A stretch of DNA of 64,000 nt from Ceriagrion tenellum. Taxonomy: Eukaryota > Arthropoda > Insecta > Odonata > Coenagrionidae. The position numbers and the translations under genes are program-made. The notes under the pieces were generated by a model, which was given only the letters and a program-made list of their open reading frames with translations, was not told the origin of the DNA and did no database searches. Shown here in pieces: positions 1 to 11,346 of this stretch (position 1 is its first letter; the number at the start of each line of letters is the position of its first letter). The stretch covers positions 53,487,848-53,551,847 of the forward strand of contig OY720639.1 of the NCBI GenBank assembly GCA_963169105.1, in the 5' to 3' direction.

Positions 1-639
1 TCGACAATGATATTTAAAGTAAATTTGGTGAAAAGAACATAAGAGTCGCAGCAGTTCAATTCATCCAGTGCATTTCCAAGTTGATGTAAAAATACCGAAT
101 GACTGCGCCCTATACCGATTAACGATCTGGATCGTTCGATTCGATATATCAGTAACTCTATTGACAAGGGGTCTTCGCAACCATTTCCAACATGTGGCCG
201 CAAATAATGTGGTATTTGAGCATTTACTGCCATAACACACCCAAGGAAATCTACGCATACGCGGCACAAGTTGTCATTTCGAATACAAATCCTCTACCAA
301 TTCAACAAAAACGTCGAACAACCTATTCTATGCTTATGGAGAATACGGAAAAATAAGCACATTAATGGCGGAACTATGCACGCAGCGAAGACCTATATCG
401 AAGGAAGAATACAATAGATATTGAACGACCTCGAATGAGGAGATATGAAGCTTGTCATAGTGGAGCACAAATCAGCACCGTTCATTCATTGTCGACACAA
501 ATGTTCACGATACTTTCCAAGGTGGCATAATAATAATTATTATTATCATTCCTCTTCTGAATAAGGTTGTCTTGAATGAAATGGAATAAAAATCCACAAC
601 ACTTTTACAGTTGCACAACCACTATCTACCCCAATGACT
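1..639. other. unassigned AT-rich stretch
   Basis: No coding, RNA or repeat signal is recognised here. A short ATT/AAT-rich run lies near 525-550. Open frames are under 70 codons and resemble no family I know. Confidence 0.5.
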
Positions 640-910
640 TTCTTCTTCAGATACGCTTACGTCCCACCGTTCTTCATCCCGCCCTTACAACCGATACCCT
701 TTCTTTTCCCTCCCCGCTTACACCATTCCCTCTACCATGACCTTAAGTGACCCTTCGCCCCTCATCATCTACTTCGACCACCTTCTTTCCCTTCTACATT
801 CTCATCCAGGAGTTTTCTTTCCTCACCAACCATACTAAGTACTTCCTCCTTCATCTCCTTCTCCTTCCATCGTACGTCTTCCATTACCCTCAGATTTAGA
901 TCGTCTGCAG
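640..910 (-). pseudogene. RTE-like LINE family A remnant (C-terminal RT region)
   Basis: Read on the minus strand, the segment contains EEVLSMVGEERKLLDE followed by broken frames. The same peptide (EEVLEMVGEERKLLDE) occurs at 39.3 kb and a degraded version at 3.3 kb, so this is a copy of one LINE family. In such elements this stretch follows the reverse-transcriptase domain near the C-terminus of the endonuclease-RT polyprotein. Downstream of the match the frame shifts several times, although the nucleotide sequence still tracks the family (GEGSLKVMVEG, then a Gly/Arg-rich portion). No endonuclease domain, catalytic YxDD box or start is present. The copy is dead and 5' truncated. Assignment to the RTE clade is from memory of such C-termini; the relation among the three copies is seen directly. 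Confidence 0.6.
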
Positions 911-1751
911 CTATACCCGAATGGGTCACAGTTATTCGGAGTTTCCAAAGTCACTGCAAAATATGCAGGATATAATTTTTGCGTTTCTATAGCTCTGACA
1001 TTAAGTAGGGGCGAATTCACTCCAACTGCAAACAAAAATATTTTGAATCGCATCCGCTCATCACCTTCAAAAGTTACGTAGATCCCTCCAGAAATACAAC
1101 TAATGTTTTCCAAGCTAGTCTTACAATAATGAGAGTATTCATTTTCTAAATAAAACCAAAAAGACTAAAAGTTTCGTTCGTTTAGCGATTAACCCTTGAG
1201 AATGATTATAAGTGGAAGACTTGGGTGAGATTAACCGCTGGTGCCCATGGATCAAACGAGAAATGTTCGTTCGGGAATGCGCGTATCCGGTCCATTAATA
1301 ATGCAGCTGAAAGAGGAACCGACAACCTTGGTCTAAGCGGATAGGGGGTGGTAGGATAAAGATTGAGACGCTCCCCTGTAGGGTTAAAAAAAACATGAGC
1401 ACGACCGCGCACTTCCTTTTAATGCATATATTAAAATCGGAATAAAACGGCCCCAGGCTGCCGGGAAATACCGAGGGGAAAAAATGATAACATTCCGAAG
1501 ATCAGTGGACGTTGGAAAATTGAGGGCCTTATGCATTTATTCCGATAAGCAATAAATTTAGACGGTAGTCAAAGGGACTACAGTCGGTGATATGCGTGTG
1601 AAAGGTTTGATATGAAAATAAACCGAGATAATACAAATGTATGTATACATTGGTAATCTTACGACGCAGAGATCATCTACAATAAACATTAAAATATGAA
1701 AGAATAGATTGGACTATGAGGAACAGTTCACATAGCTAAACCCGCATGATA
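911..1751. other. unassigned stretch
   Basis: No recognisable gene or repeat. The minus-strand open frame at 1206-1412 (68 codons) has no family resemblance, and I treat it as chance. Confidence 0.4.
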
Positions 1752-1806
1752 ACCTGAAAGCCACCTCAGTGTGTGGCAGGGGGTGATTCAACACCAGGCA
1801 TGCACT
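1752..1806 (-). repeat. CR1-like LINE 3'-end box, truncated copy
   Basis: On the minus strand this reads GCATGCCTGGTG, then a CACCCCCTGCCACACAC core and GGTGGCTTTCAGG. It matches the 3' end of the CR1-like element at 29.13-29.2 kb, including the GCATGCCTGGTGT lead-in. The terminal GATGTA repeats are not preserved. It is a short 5'-truncated insertion or decayed solo 3' end. Confidence 0.6.
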
Positions 1807-2059
1807 AACCGTCAAACACTTACATGATGCTATTCGCTATTTTACTAAATATCCTGAAGTATGGATAAGATTTCTCTACCATTACAGCGTCCAGCTATCA
1901 CTTTAATATAGTATGATGGACACATACATCACGGGGACTATACGTTAGAGTTCAGTCACGCTAACATGCGTAATGATAAGAAAATTGCAAAGATGTTCAT
2001 TACAGCTACGCTACAGTGAGCGAAAATGGCTTCGAAATTGCATATATTGATTATTATTA

Positions 2060-2554
2060 AAGTATCTATCGGCTAAAGGTAGGTTTTATAGAAAGTCCGA
2101 GGAAGCATTAATAAACTCTAAATTAACTTATGGCTTGATTGCATGGGGAGGAGCTTATTTTAACTCTATTAAGCCAGCTATTATCTTGCAAAAGAGGCAT
2201 ATCAGGATAATGCTAAATAAGAATCGTCATGAGCCATCCTTTCTACTATTTCAACACTTGAAATTCCTCCCAACGCATTTGTATGTGTACAAAGTACTTA
2301 GATTGTTTTTTCTGAGGAGTGGTGCTAAAATTCCTGTCTCAAATAGGCCAGGTTTATGGAATTTTCGCAGTATATTGACACCCTTGCCGAGGCCCAAATT
2401 GTCTCTGTACAGGCGAAGTTTTTTATATATTGGGCCTAAAATGTATAACATACTACCATCTGAGTACAAATGTTCACCTAGTCTTCCTTCTTTTTTAAAA
2501 AATGTTAAAAACTGGCTATTTACTTTTGAAAAAATCGAAGACATATTTTGTTAA
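2060..2554 (+). pseudogene. jockey/CR1-superfamily LINE, RT C-terminal fragment
   Basis: An uninterrupted frame from about 2060 to the stop at 2554 reads KYLSAKGRFYRKS, ALINSKLTYGLIAWGG, then IILQKRHIRIMLNKNRHEPS and ends near FEKIEDIFC. The YGxIxWGG and LQKRxIRI motifs are typical of the region C-terminal to the RT catalytic core in jockey/CR1-superfamily non-LTR elements, where the protein copies its own mRNA at the target site. The RT catalytic residues and endonuclease are missing, so the copy is 5' truncated, a usual LINE outcome. The frame is still open for 165 codons, suggesting it is less decayed than the second copy at 11.3 kb. It is followed by a homologous 3' UTR. Confidence 0.75.
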
Positions 2555-2815
2555 ATAAAATTATTTTGCTAAATAAAATTATTATTTTTGTAAACATACT
2601 GTTAAAAGGAATTCATTTGAAACGTTGGTATTTATAAATTTTTTTTCTTGTTCTAAATATAACAATATATGGTCGTAGTTCTAATTGATGGTAACCTCAA
2701 CACAGGTTCGCCTTATAGGTTACCTAAAGCTCCAAATATCTAATTATGTATTCTTTGTATTTTTTCAGTAATTATTCTTTTGGAGCAATAAACATTATTA
2801 TTATTATTATTAAAT
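2555..2815 (+). repeat. LINE 3' UTR with TTA-repeat tail
   Basis: This follows the RT stop. It carries a GGTTCGCCTTATAGGTTACC segment that corresponds to GGTTTGCC...AGGCAACC in the second copy (about 11960-11995). It ends in GGAGCAATAAACA followed by an (ATT)n tract at 2794-2812, the likely element terminus. The AATAAA-like hexamer just before the tail fits a polyadenylation signal. Confidence 0.6.
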
Positions 2816-2835
2816 CCTCCAGATATTCACACGTG

Positions 2836-3118
2836 AGGGGCCTTAAATGATGAAGTGTACAGAAGAGTAGAAGAGGAAGGGACCATGCAGAACACCATAC
2901 AGAAAAGAAGAACCAGATGGATTGGACACGCCCTAAGACAAAATGGGTTTGTGAACAATATAATTGAAGGCAAAATAGAGGGAAAAGTCCCCAGAGGAAG
3001 ACCCAGGAATAAGTTCTTGGACCAAATAAAGAGGAAAGTAAATAGGAAGATATACAAGGATGTACGGGAACTAGCAATAGATTGAGAAGGGTGGAGGCCT
3101 GCAGTCAACCAATCTTAG
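2836..3118 (+). pseudogene. RTE-like LINE family B, C-terminal fragment
   Basis: The frame reads NDEVYRRVEEEGTMQNTIQKR, RRTRWIGHALRQNG, IEGKIEGKVPRGRPRNKFLDQ and RELAID, then an in-frame TGA at 3083-3085, then EGWRPAVNQS and TAG at 3116-3118. The RxRWxGHxLR, EGxxxGxxxRGRPR and FLDQ blocks are the hallmark C-terminal tail of RTE-like endonuclease-RT proteins. The TGA replaces what should be an Arg codon before EGWR, so this copy is non-functional even apart from its 5' truncation. It begins about 20 bp after the (ATT)n tail of the upstream LINE and is followed on the opposite strand by a family A copy. Confidence 0.75.
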
Positions 3119-3159
3119 GATTGAACAACCAATGAATAAATGGGCAGTATATACATCTA

Positions 3160-3390
3160 TTATTCCTTTCTGCATCTTCGTGGACCTTGTACCCTTCTTC
3201 ATCCCGCCCATAAAACGTATAATTTTTCTTCCCTTATTTACTTGCCCAGCATCCTTCCCTCCATCACGGCCTTGAGCCCCTGATAACCCCTCCCAGCCAC
3301 CTACCCTGCCTTCCCTTGGTCTCATCCAGCACTTTCCTCTCTTCACCAGCCATATCAAGCACTACCTCGTTTGTCATCCACAGACATATT
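3160..3390 (-). pseudogene. RTE-like LINE family A remnant
   Basis: On the minus strand the segment encodes EVVLDMAGEERKVLDE, then RQGRWLGGVIRGS, then frames broken by stops. It aligns block by block with the family A copy at 39.2-39.65 kb (EEVLEMVGEERKLLDE, RQG/RWLKGVIKAEG, EGRMLDKRGRGRKR). The 3' part is still recognisable as nucleotide sequence (AAGGATGCTGGGCAAG) but frameshifted. It converges with the family B fragment just upstream. Confidence 0.6.
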
Positions 3391-4382
3391 CACAAAACTT
3401 AAAATTAATTACCATCTAACGCAGAAACAAAAAAAACGTTGTGTATCTTTACCACTAACATTGTACATCGCATCGATCACAGTTCTTGTGATCCCGAATC
3501 GTGCGCGGAGAAAATTATATCTTTAACCTTCTCGTCTGGAAATCTATCCCCTCTCTCTTTAATTTTACACCGGAGATCGACTACAAGGCAGGATCGCAGA
3601 GTTTTAAATATGCTCTTTCCATCGGTGGAGAAGTAACTCGCCACAAACTTACTCGAGAGATTATGCTTATTCACACGCTGAGATGGCGATAAGCTGTGAT
3701 TGCACCTATTAGGAGTAATCTGGATGAGAATGAGATAAGAAGTACGGCCACAAGGTTGAGGACTGCCATCATAGGTTACCTTTACGACAGACGACAGGTT
3801 CAACAGGACAAAGGCAGATCCTAGTAGAAGAGAATCATTTTTTCACTAAGACTTCCACTCAATTGAAACGAAGGCATGGAAATAAATGAAAACGTTTATG
3901 ATTTGGTATAAGCAAAGTGAATTCATGGGCTTGCGACATAAAAATATAATCGCCACGGCCTTACACACGTCTAGCCGAGCTAATGGATATCTCACAGAAT
4001 CAAGGGACGTAATTCAATATCATTCAAGGCCTTCCACCGACAGACGTTGGTACGGTCCAAGGACTACCAAAATCCCAGGCCTTCAGATTCCTCAGTCCAT
4101 TCTGATCCAGTTCTATCATGAATCAATACAGACCTCTATGAAAGTCACTTGGAGGCTACAAGCCAGGCTGGGACTACTTGAAAAATTAGATCTTTTTTAT
4201 TTCCATAAAACTCTCTGGGAGAATTCGCTTCCTACCAATAGTTCTAAGTGAAGATGGCATCCCTATTGGATACATTAATAATACTCTACTCAGTTTATCC
4301 ACCAATAATTGATAATTCTTGATAATATATTATTTTGATATTTGGTAAATTAATTTTCAACAAAATAACCTTTGCCACTAGC
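3391..4382. other. unassigned stretch
   Basis: Nothing recognised. The plus-strand open frame at 3886-4251 (121 codons) shows no domain, signal peptide or splice context, and I do not call it a gene. Confidence 0.4.
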
Positions 4383-4411
4383 GTTTCGATTTATTTTTTA
4401 ATCTTCTTCAG
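4383..4411 (-). ncRNA. hammerhead-like motif
   Basis: On the minus strand: CTGAAGA, A, GATT, eight-base loop, AATC, GAAAC. The order matches the conserved hammerhead core CUGANGA - stem II - GAAA. The stem is only 4 bp. Stems I and III are not obvious, so catalytic function is not supported; the arrangement recurs elsewhere in the window. Confidence 0.3.
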
Positions 4412-5155
4412 GGCATATCATTAATATGCTGATTTACAGTAGCATTCAAATTTCTAGCAACAAAATCCAAACAATAATGTCTTATTCTTGATCTGATATA
4501 TTTATGTGAGTTTATTATTGTGGTTAATTAATAGACCATTTCTGCAAAAAGGACCACACTCTTACAATTGCCCATCACAATCAAGGAGGTAAAGGATGAA
4601 AATACATTTTTTAAAAAGGTAATAGCTTGGCTTTGATCTTACCATGACATCGATGTTTATTTGGTATGAAAATGTTCATTAAAAATATATTGTATGCTCT
4701 AATTTATGCATGATATTTATGTTTCTTTCATGTGACTGGTTTTTTGCCACGCGTTACTACACTTGATGTATGCAAGTATTTGATTGGCACATTTTTATGT
4801 ACGATAGCAATACTTGTATATTTATTGATGGCAGCTATAACACTGGTGTCGAGCCATAGAGCTACCTTAAGGACCCTTCGTATCTTGTTCGTAGCATAAG
4901 TTTGTATTTACACCTTCATAATTATAGCCATAAATTTATTCATTCAAACATATTGTTGTTCTTTCACGTTATCCAAGATTTTGTATCTCTTTCCACCTCA
5001 TACACATTCCTCTAAGACGGGTTTTCAAACAGGGTAGAGGACCCCGCTGGAAGAAATTAAGGGGGATTTAGAAGAGTTGTTTAGCCTAATGTTCACAAAA
5101 TGTGATGTCCATCTTCAGAATAGAAAAGAAATAAACTTCGTACCGTTCGCATCTT
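4412..5155. other. unassigned AT-rich stretch
   Basis: No gene or repeat recognised. Confidence 0.4.
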
Positions 5156-5307
5156 TTATTGGTAAACCTCGACCGGTTTCAACACTTGCGTGTCATTTTC
5201 AAGGGATGATACCCTATAAGGTATTATGAATACATCAGAAAGTATTATCCATTAATAATGACACCGTTGACAATAAGTGTTGAAACCGGTCGGGGTTCAC
5301 CAATAAA
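5156..5307. repeat. foldback element with GAAACCGGTC motifs
   Basis: The left arm (5156-5188) and right arm (5275-5307) are inverted copies of about 33 bp that differ at a few positions. Each contains TGTTGAAACCGGTCG and ends in an ACCAATAAA sequence. On the minus strand the left arm reads TTGAAAATG, ACAC, GCAA, GTGT, T, GAAACCGGTC: a stem with a GNRA tetraloop before GAAAC and a downstream GTC, resembling a degenerate hammerhead. It is probably a non-autonomous mobile element or a pair of inverted termini. Confidence 0.55.
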
Positions 5308-6769
5308 TTATGCGTGACAGATTGTTTAAATTCACCCTTCAAGATGAACTCTAAATTCCACAAAGTATGCTCGCGAACCATTGAAGACTTAAATTTTACG
5401 TTTGGTTGTCTGTGTAAAATCTGTAGAGCTGTTGTTCCTTTTAATTTATTCAGTGGCTCACCAAAAAATTATGCAATAGGTGCCAAAGACTGAAACCGAT
5501 TCTTCAACAAGCGAATTATATTTTTTAGCGGAATTGAAGTAAATAATTTGTTTTCATAAGGAGAAATTGTATTCCGAACTACGAATAATTGAGAAAATTG
5601 AGCAAAAAGAGTAGAGAACCACTGGGTTGGACCAAGATTTCAAACCATACGGGGCTGCACTCATCTGTTTTACACATCGCTTAGACATGAATGAGTCTCT
5701 CACATTAATTACATTTTTTTTAAATAGGCTTCTCTGGCATCCCTAACGTCTGCGCTACCAAACCTAGTATCCTCAACCAAGCAACTTTGGCATTAGACTA
5801 TGTCATTAAAATATTCAAACGATTTCTTAAAAATGGTAAGACGTAGCCAAATATCTTTTGTAGTCTCTGTAAGCTTAACATCGCCTGTTTATTAATTAAT
5901 GTAAAGAATTTCTTGTAAATATTTCACATTCTTGAGGACAGCCTTCTTCAGCTTTCGCAATTTCCTTCCGTCCAAACTAATATTTACTTAAGTATGTATT
6001 CCATTTTTTTTTCAAAAATCTGATTTCTTTTTTGTCTTCCTCATTCTTTTCATTGAGGACATTTGCATACGCTTCTTCTCTAAATTTTAAGCTCTATACG
6101 TTTGAAATTTTCTGGACTTTGCCGACTGTCTTTGTTTTTACTACAGGTACTTATCTCGGCAGGTGCATGCGTTCAAACTTGAATTACATTTCTTTAAAAA
6201 CTTTCATGGGGTAAATTGTTCCGCAAGTCTAATTGTATGACTTGCATTATAAAAACCTCGTTGACGCTTGACTGCACACTTTCTTTAGTCTACAAAACGA
6301 CCTCAACCATAGTTTCTATGGTTGATTTATACCTTGAGATACGTTTAAAAAGAAATACAAAATTTTTGATCGGAGAGACAGCTTGCCATTTCCGGCAAAG
6401 AAATGCGTTTCATTCGTGGAGGGTAGCTGTCAATGGGCGGATCAAAAGGTATCATTTAAAATAAAATGGAAGCAATAAAAATTGAGGTAAAAACTAATAT
6501 TGCCATGAGTGAAAACTTTACGGAAATTAAGTTTACAAAACGTTTTTGTTCCAGGAGTTTTTTTGCAGCCCTGAAAAAAACGAATTCAAAAAAGTTATTT
6601 CTAAAAGAAGAAAACTTTTGACGCATTTGATCACCATCTTGTATATTGGTAGCAACAAGCAATTCGTATCAAAAGAGGAAAGATACAAATCTAAAGCATT
6701 ACTAGGACATATTTTACTCCAGAACTACTGGTGCATTCCACTGCTTTTTGGGGGCTTACCAAGTAACCA
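5308..6769. other. unassigned AT-rich stretch
   Basis: No recognisable gene. Open frames are under 85 codons and of biased, low-complexity composition. Confidence 0.4.
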
Positions 6770-7350
6770 AGGTACCTAGGAACGATGGTGACAGACGACT
6801 GGAGAAGTATTGCAGAAATAAAAGCAAGGATAGCAATGGCAAAAGAGGCCTTCAGCCAGAGGAACAACTGGCTATGCAATAAAAGCCTGGATCTGTAGGT
6901 GAGAAAGAGACTAGATAAATGTTATTCATGGAGCGTTTTCATGTATGGATGTGAAGCGTGGACATTAGGTAAGAGGGAAAGGAATAGAATAGAAGCTTAT
7001 GAAATGTGGGTGTGGAGAAGGATGGAAAAAGTAAGATGGGTAGATAAGATGAGAAATGAAGAGGTTTTGAGCAAAGTAAAAGAAGGAAGATCGCCCCTTA
7101 AGGAAATAAGGAAAAGGAAAGGAAACTGGTTGGGCCATGTGATGAGAGGGAAAAGTATAATAACTGTGGCACTTGAGGGCTCAATTGAAGGAAAGAAAAA
7201 GAGCGGAAGGAGAAGAATTAAATTGGTGGATCAGGTGAAGAACATCAGCTATGATGAAGCAAAGAAGGAAGCTCGGGACAGAAGCGGATGGAGACAGCAG
7301 TGGTGTACGGGACCTGCCAGAAGGCAGAACACCAGATGATGATGACCAAG
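6770..7350 (+). pseudogene. RTE-like LINE family B, C-terminal 190 codons
   Basis: The frame starts abruptly at YLGTMVTDDWRS, continues to SLDL, has an in-frame TAG at 6896-6898, then runs open from 6899 through SVFMYGCEAWTLGKRERNRI, MWVWRRMEKVRW, KGNWLGHVMRG and RSGWRQQWCTGPA to a stop at 7337-7339. The YLGxxxT, YGCExWTL, WRRM and WLGHVxRG blocks are classical markers of the RTE-like RT C-terminal half. The RT palm and the endonuclease are absent. Two further stops follow in frame (a TGATGATGA run), and short (TGA)n runs are a common 3' terminus of RTE elements. One premature stop in 190 codons indicates moderate age. Confidence 0.8.
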
Positions 7351-7489
7351 TAACTGCATCATGCTTCCGACAAAATTAGTACGAGGTATGCACCAATGAT
7401 CGCAAGACAAACAATGCTTAGGATCGAACTCCCCTACCATCTCTTAAAGTTAAGGTATCATATCTCATACTCACTAAATTTGGCCTCAT

Positions 7490-8620
7490 TTAAAAGGAAG
7501 ACACCTCATATTTCCAAAGATATCAAATATAAGCCATTCAGCTCGCCACTTTTCGAGAAATTTTCCAAAAATAGAAACCGTTTTATAGGAAAGATGATAT
7601 GCATGTGCACTCTGGAGAGTTTATTTTTTTAATGGTGAATTTCTAACGTCCATATCACGTCGTAAATTCAGTAGAGAGTAATTAGTATGTTTCCATATCT
7701 ATTATTCAAAATACCAACAACTGACAGCAGTAATTTTCACAAAATTGAAAAAAACCTTGCCTTGTGATTGTGCATTACGCCCAGAACAAGTTGAGTCCAG
7801 TTAAAGACACTTGTATGTGGGTATATTAACCAATTGCCTACTGAGAATTTCAGTTACATATTAACATTTATAGTACTGCGTGGCTAAAATTCTCATTTAA
7901 GTCACGCTTTTCCGAGGCATAGGTAGCCCATTATTACACCGCGCTGACGACAATTTCATTATTACACGAGACTTCATTATAGTCACGCACGAGTAATTGT
8001 CAACTATTGATTACCGTAAGCATAGTTTATTAAAGTCACCGTTAAGTGCATAACGCACGCTTGTTTATGCATCTGAATATAAATTGTATCCTAAAGAACT
8101 TGAATTATAACAACAAGTTACTAAATCTGAATCTGTAACTCTTTATTCTTAGACTCATTCCTTATTCTGTCTACAGAGGTTTATCAGTAATATTACAATA
8201 ATTACATATTAATGTGAACCACAATATATTGTAGAATTATAAATAGAGATCACTAAGTAAAAATGATTGACTAAATGAAAAGTAAAAAACGGTAACTATG
8301 CAGAGCTGATTGTAAATTTTCATTTACTCTGCTCACGCATTATTGCTAAAACGCAATGGACGGCGAATTTAAGTCACACGAGCTATAAAGTTGTATCCGA
8401 TACTTTTTACTTTAGTAGCTCTCATTACACGGCATGATATATTCACGCTCTGTAATAATGAGCCCCTTAAGCCACAAGTATTGTAATGTACTCTTTTGCA
8501 TCATTTACATTACAATATTTACATCATACTTCTCAAAGCCTCAGAAATTATAATATAAAATTCTCATACGGTTACCATTATGACTGGCGAAACATCTCGC
8601 TCAAACCGCCATGAATATCG
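7490..8620 (+). repeat. dispersed repeat R1 copy, interrupted by a 659-671 bp insert
   Basis: 7490-7884 aligns with 60050-60440. Shared landmarks in order are a poly-A run followed by CCTT and TTGTGA, AGTCCAGTTAAAGAC (AGTCCAATTAAAGAC at 60 kb) and GAATTTCAGT. The flank resumes at about 8568 with CCATTATGACTGGCGAAAC, matching CCATTATGACTAGGGAAC at about 60950. The intervening 7897-8567 is absent from the 60 kb copy. No protein is encoded. Confidence 0.55.
7885..8567. mobile_element. unclassified insertion flanked by a 12 bp direct repeat
   Basis: TAAAATTCTCAT occurs exactly at 7885-7896 and again at 8556-8567. The sequence between (7897-8555, 659 bp) has no counterpart in the paralogous repeat at 60 kb, which fits an insertion with a 12 bp target duplication. 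The insert is non-coding, shows no clear terminal inverted repeats and no poly-A tail. It contains repeated phrases such as TTAAGTCAC and CATTATTACAC or CATTACAC. Such a long duplication argues for a retroposed sequence rather than a cut-and-paste DNA transposon. I do not recognise the family. Confidence 0.5.
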
Positions 8621-8659
8621 CAGGTCTTTCGTGAATCACCCTATACACTCCGCCACATT

Positions 8660-9360
8660 CCTATTTCATCCCCGGTGGTCAATTCGTCGCCGCCTCCCAA
8701 GCCTTCGGGCGAGACCGGAGAGACAGCGCCGCCGGCGGCCGGGAGCTAAACTTCAAGGCCGCGAGCGCGCGCGCGTTCTCCATATTACATTCGTAACTAC
8801 TCTTTTCCTTCCAAGTCGACGCGCCGGGCCGGGCGGCTAGGGCGGTTGGGTCGGGCGGCGGCGGAGGTTGGTTGGGGCACCCGCCCTCCGTGAGAATGGA
8901 ATGTGAGGGAAGGGGGTGAGGGTAGAGGAGAGAAGGGATAAAGGGCGGGGAGGGGGGGGGTTTGTGTGGTAGCCGTCGTGGCCTCACGACGGAGCGAGGT
9001 GGAATAAAAACATGAAGAAAGGACGAGGAGGGGACCCACCCCTCACTCACTACACACTCACGACAAGAGTCAATGGCGAGATCCAGAAAGAGAGAGTGAA
9101 GTCTGCCATCCTTCTTTCTTTTTTATTGTTTCCTCTCCGATTTTATATTTTTTCCTCCCGGGATTCTCATTCCACCGGCGAAATCCCTTTCCCCACGCAC
9201 ACCACGCCCTCCCACTCCATTCCTCCTCCCCCACGCCCTTTCCTTGCCTTCCTTACGGACAAAACCCTTTTTTTCCACTTCCAGAAAGATGACGTCACTA
9301 GGCAGCACCACGCGGGCTGGTCGCCGTCGCCATCCCGCATCGCCACCACGATGGAAATAA
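8660..9360. promoter_or_regulatory. GC-rich, CpG-rich island
   Basis: By eye this is the most CpG-dense part of the window (CGCCGCCGGCGGCCGGG, GCGCGCGCGC, GGGCGGCGGCGG) within otherwise AT-rich DNA. It has G-runs up to nine at about 8950-8960. Such islands often mark promoters or 5' exons in invertebrates, but I find no initiator or following exon I can defend. Open frames here (86-147 codons) are compositionally driven. Confidence 0.3.
9290..9297. promoter_or_regulatory. consensus CRE site TGACGTCA
   Basis: An exact palindromic TGACGTCA, the CREB/ATF recognition sequence, sits at the 3' side of the GC-rich island, where a functional CRE would be expected. An 8-mer is expected about once per 64 kb by chance, so significance is modest. 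Confidence 0.25.
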
Positions 9361-9460
9361 AAGAGAACAGTTGCGCGCAGCTTTGGCGTTATTTATTTTT
9401 GTTCCAGGGTTCAATCAAGACATTAAATGTCCTCGTAAAACAAGAAAAGATTTGACCCTT

Positions 9461-11346
9461 GGTAATAAATATATTACGTAGAATATTACCTTAGTTCTTC
9501 ATTGTATAATTAGAGGGAGACTGAGTAGGTGATTGAATAAGTAATTAAGGGCGTAGGGTAGCTGAAGGCCGACATACATGGGAGGGTGTTGGGTAAGCCG
9601 TAAGGTGAAGAGAAAGAATTGAGTTACTAAGGTCGGGTAGGACAAAAATCGGGCTAAAGAAAGAAATCGAGGGCGAAGATAGGGACCGGAATGTCCACAG
9701 GATTTTTCTCCCTTCCGTTTTAATCTGGCTGTAACGGTAGAGTACCCAAGGAATAATAATTGCATCCTCCTGAATACCGAGACATTTTTACGTAAAATTC
9801 GTATTGATTTCATTGAATACGGACGTGAAAATAATGTGGAAAAAGGCATCGAAAATCTACCAGGATCCACTCTAAGCCATCCGGTTCTTCCGAAAACGAT
9901 TCCTCGGAAAGACTTCGCCACAAAATTGAGATAAAGAAAACAACTAAGGAAGAAGCTTCGAGGTCGCAAAAAAAAGTGAAACATACACATGAGTTTCGTT
10001 TACCAGAGTGGAAAAAAATGGTTCCCAGACGCCAATGTAACATGACGAAATTCAGGCACAACGTCACCGACGACAGGGTTGAAAGAAGGCGTCGTATCAC
10101 GTGACCGCAACAAACAGGGTTTTGCGGTTGCCAGTACACTCGGAGAAAGAGCTCATCGACACTGAGGAAGTTCCAATTTGACTGTAAAAGTCAAAATAAG
10201 TACTTCACACAGCCATTTCGCTAGCGATTTTTTACACTTACGACAAGCCTTAGCAATTCAAAATACAAAATTTAGGGAAAAATTTATATTATTCAACGGA
10301 TAAATTTTTAATGAACACTTTTCCAGTCATAAAAGCCCATTGGAGTCCATTGCCTTTCTTACATTTAACTAGCACACTTTGACTCCAGTGAATGATGTTA
10401 CTCGTGAACAACTCTTAAGTCGGCAGGTATCAGTGCATTAATGTCAACATTATTCGATTCCCGAGCTGAGTTCCCCTCGTACAAAGCCAGACATTGTCAC
10501 AAGATATAAAATACTATTTTCAACACATCCTTGCATTTAAAACCATGAAATATGAAGTGTAATGTGAGGAAATACTAGCGTTTAACAGCGTGATTTGCTG
10601 TATTTGATCAAACAAAGGACGCTTTTCCCTATAGGAAGCCCAAATACGAATAAAAAGACATCTAGCAACCATAAGCCGTTGGAGTTAACATAAAAAACAA
10701 TTTTATAGTTTTTTCAAGTCCTTCTAAAAGATTAGTCCACACCACTGGTGGGATTATGCAAAGATAACCTACAACCACGATGTAGTAACCAACAACCTCG
10801 TTTTAACGATGTTCGCTCAGTGATCGAAAATAAATATTAACTCGGTAATAGAGATCAGTAGCTAAGAAATCGCAACTGACGATAGAAAGGTTGCACAATG
10901 GCGTACAACATCTGCCACGCAATACCTATTGTCTGCCCGTCCGATAAAAGTCATAAATATAAATCTTCGTCGAATTCATTTTTCGAGATTTCTTCGAGAG
11001 CAGAGTCTGTCTCTGAGGTATGAGCTCAACACTATTAAGATACACTGCCGAGCTTCACAGGCATTTGCGAAGGTGTAACGGATGAAACTAGAGAAAAACA
11101 CAGGAGGCCAGAGGCGACGTACGTAATTCGTGGCGGGAGAAGGAACAACGAACGCGAGCGAAAGTTAGGGCGAGACACTCTCCCGCAGAAAAAAAAATCA
11201 GCAGGAAATATTTCAGGAATTTTAGCACTGCGAGTCTCACACGGGCTAGACAGAGATCTCTGCCATGCCACTCCTCACAACATGGAGGCGAACCGATGCA
11301 CGAAAATCGTTGACCGAAACGAAATCTTTCCTTTAGCCTTTCAAAA
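9461..11346. other. unassigned stretch
   Basis: No recognised gene. The minus-strand open frame at 9499-9990 (163 codons) is among the longest here but shows no motif, biased Leu/Phe/Ser/Arg composition and no splice context. Confidence 0.35.

Noticed and set aside
9499..9990. 163-codon minus-strand frame
   Set aside because: No motif, biased composition and no supporting signals; plausible by chance in 64 kb.
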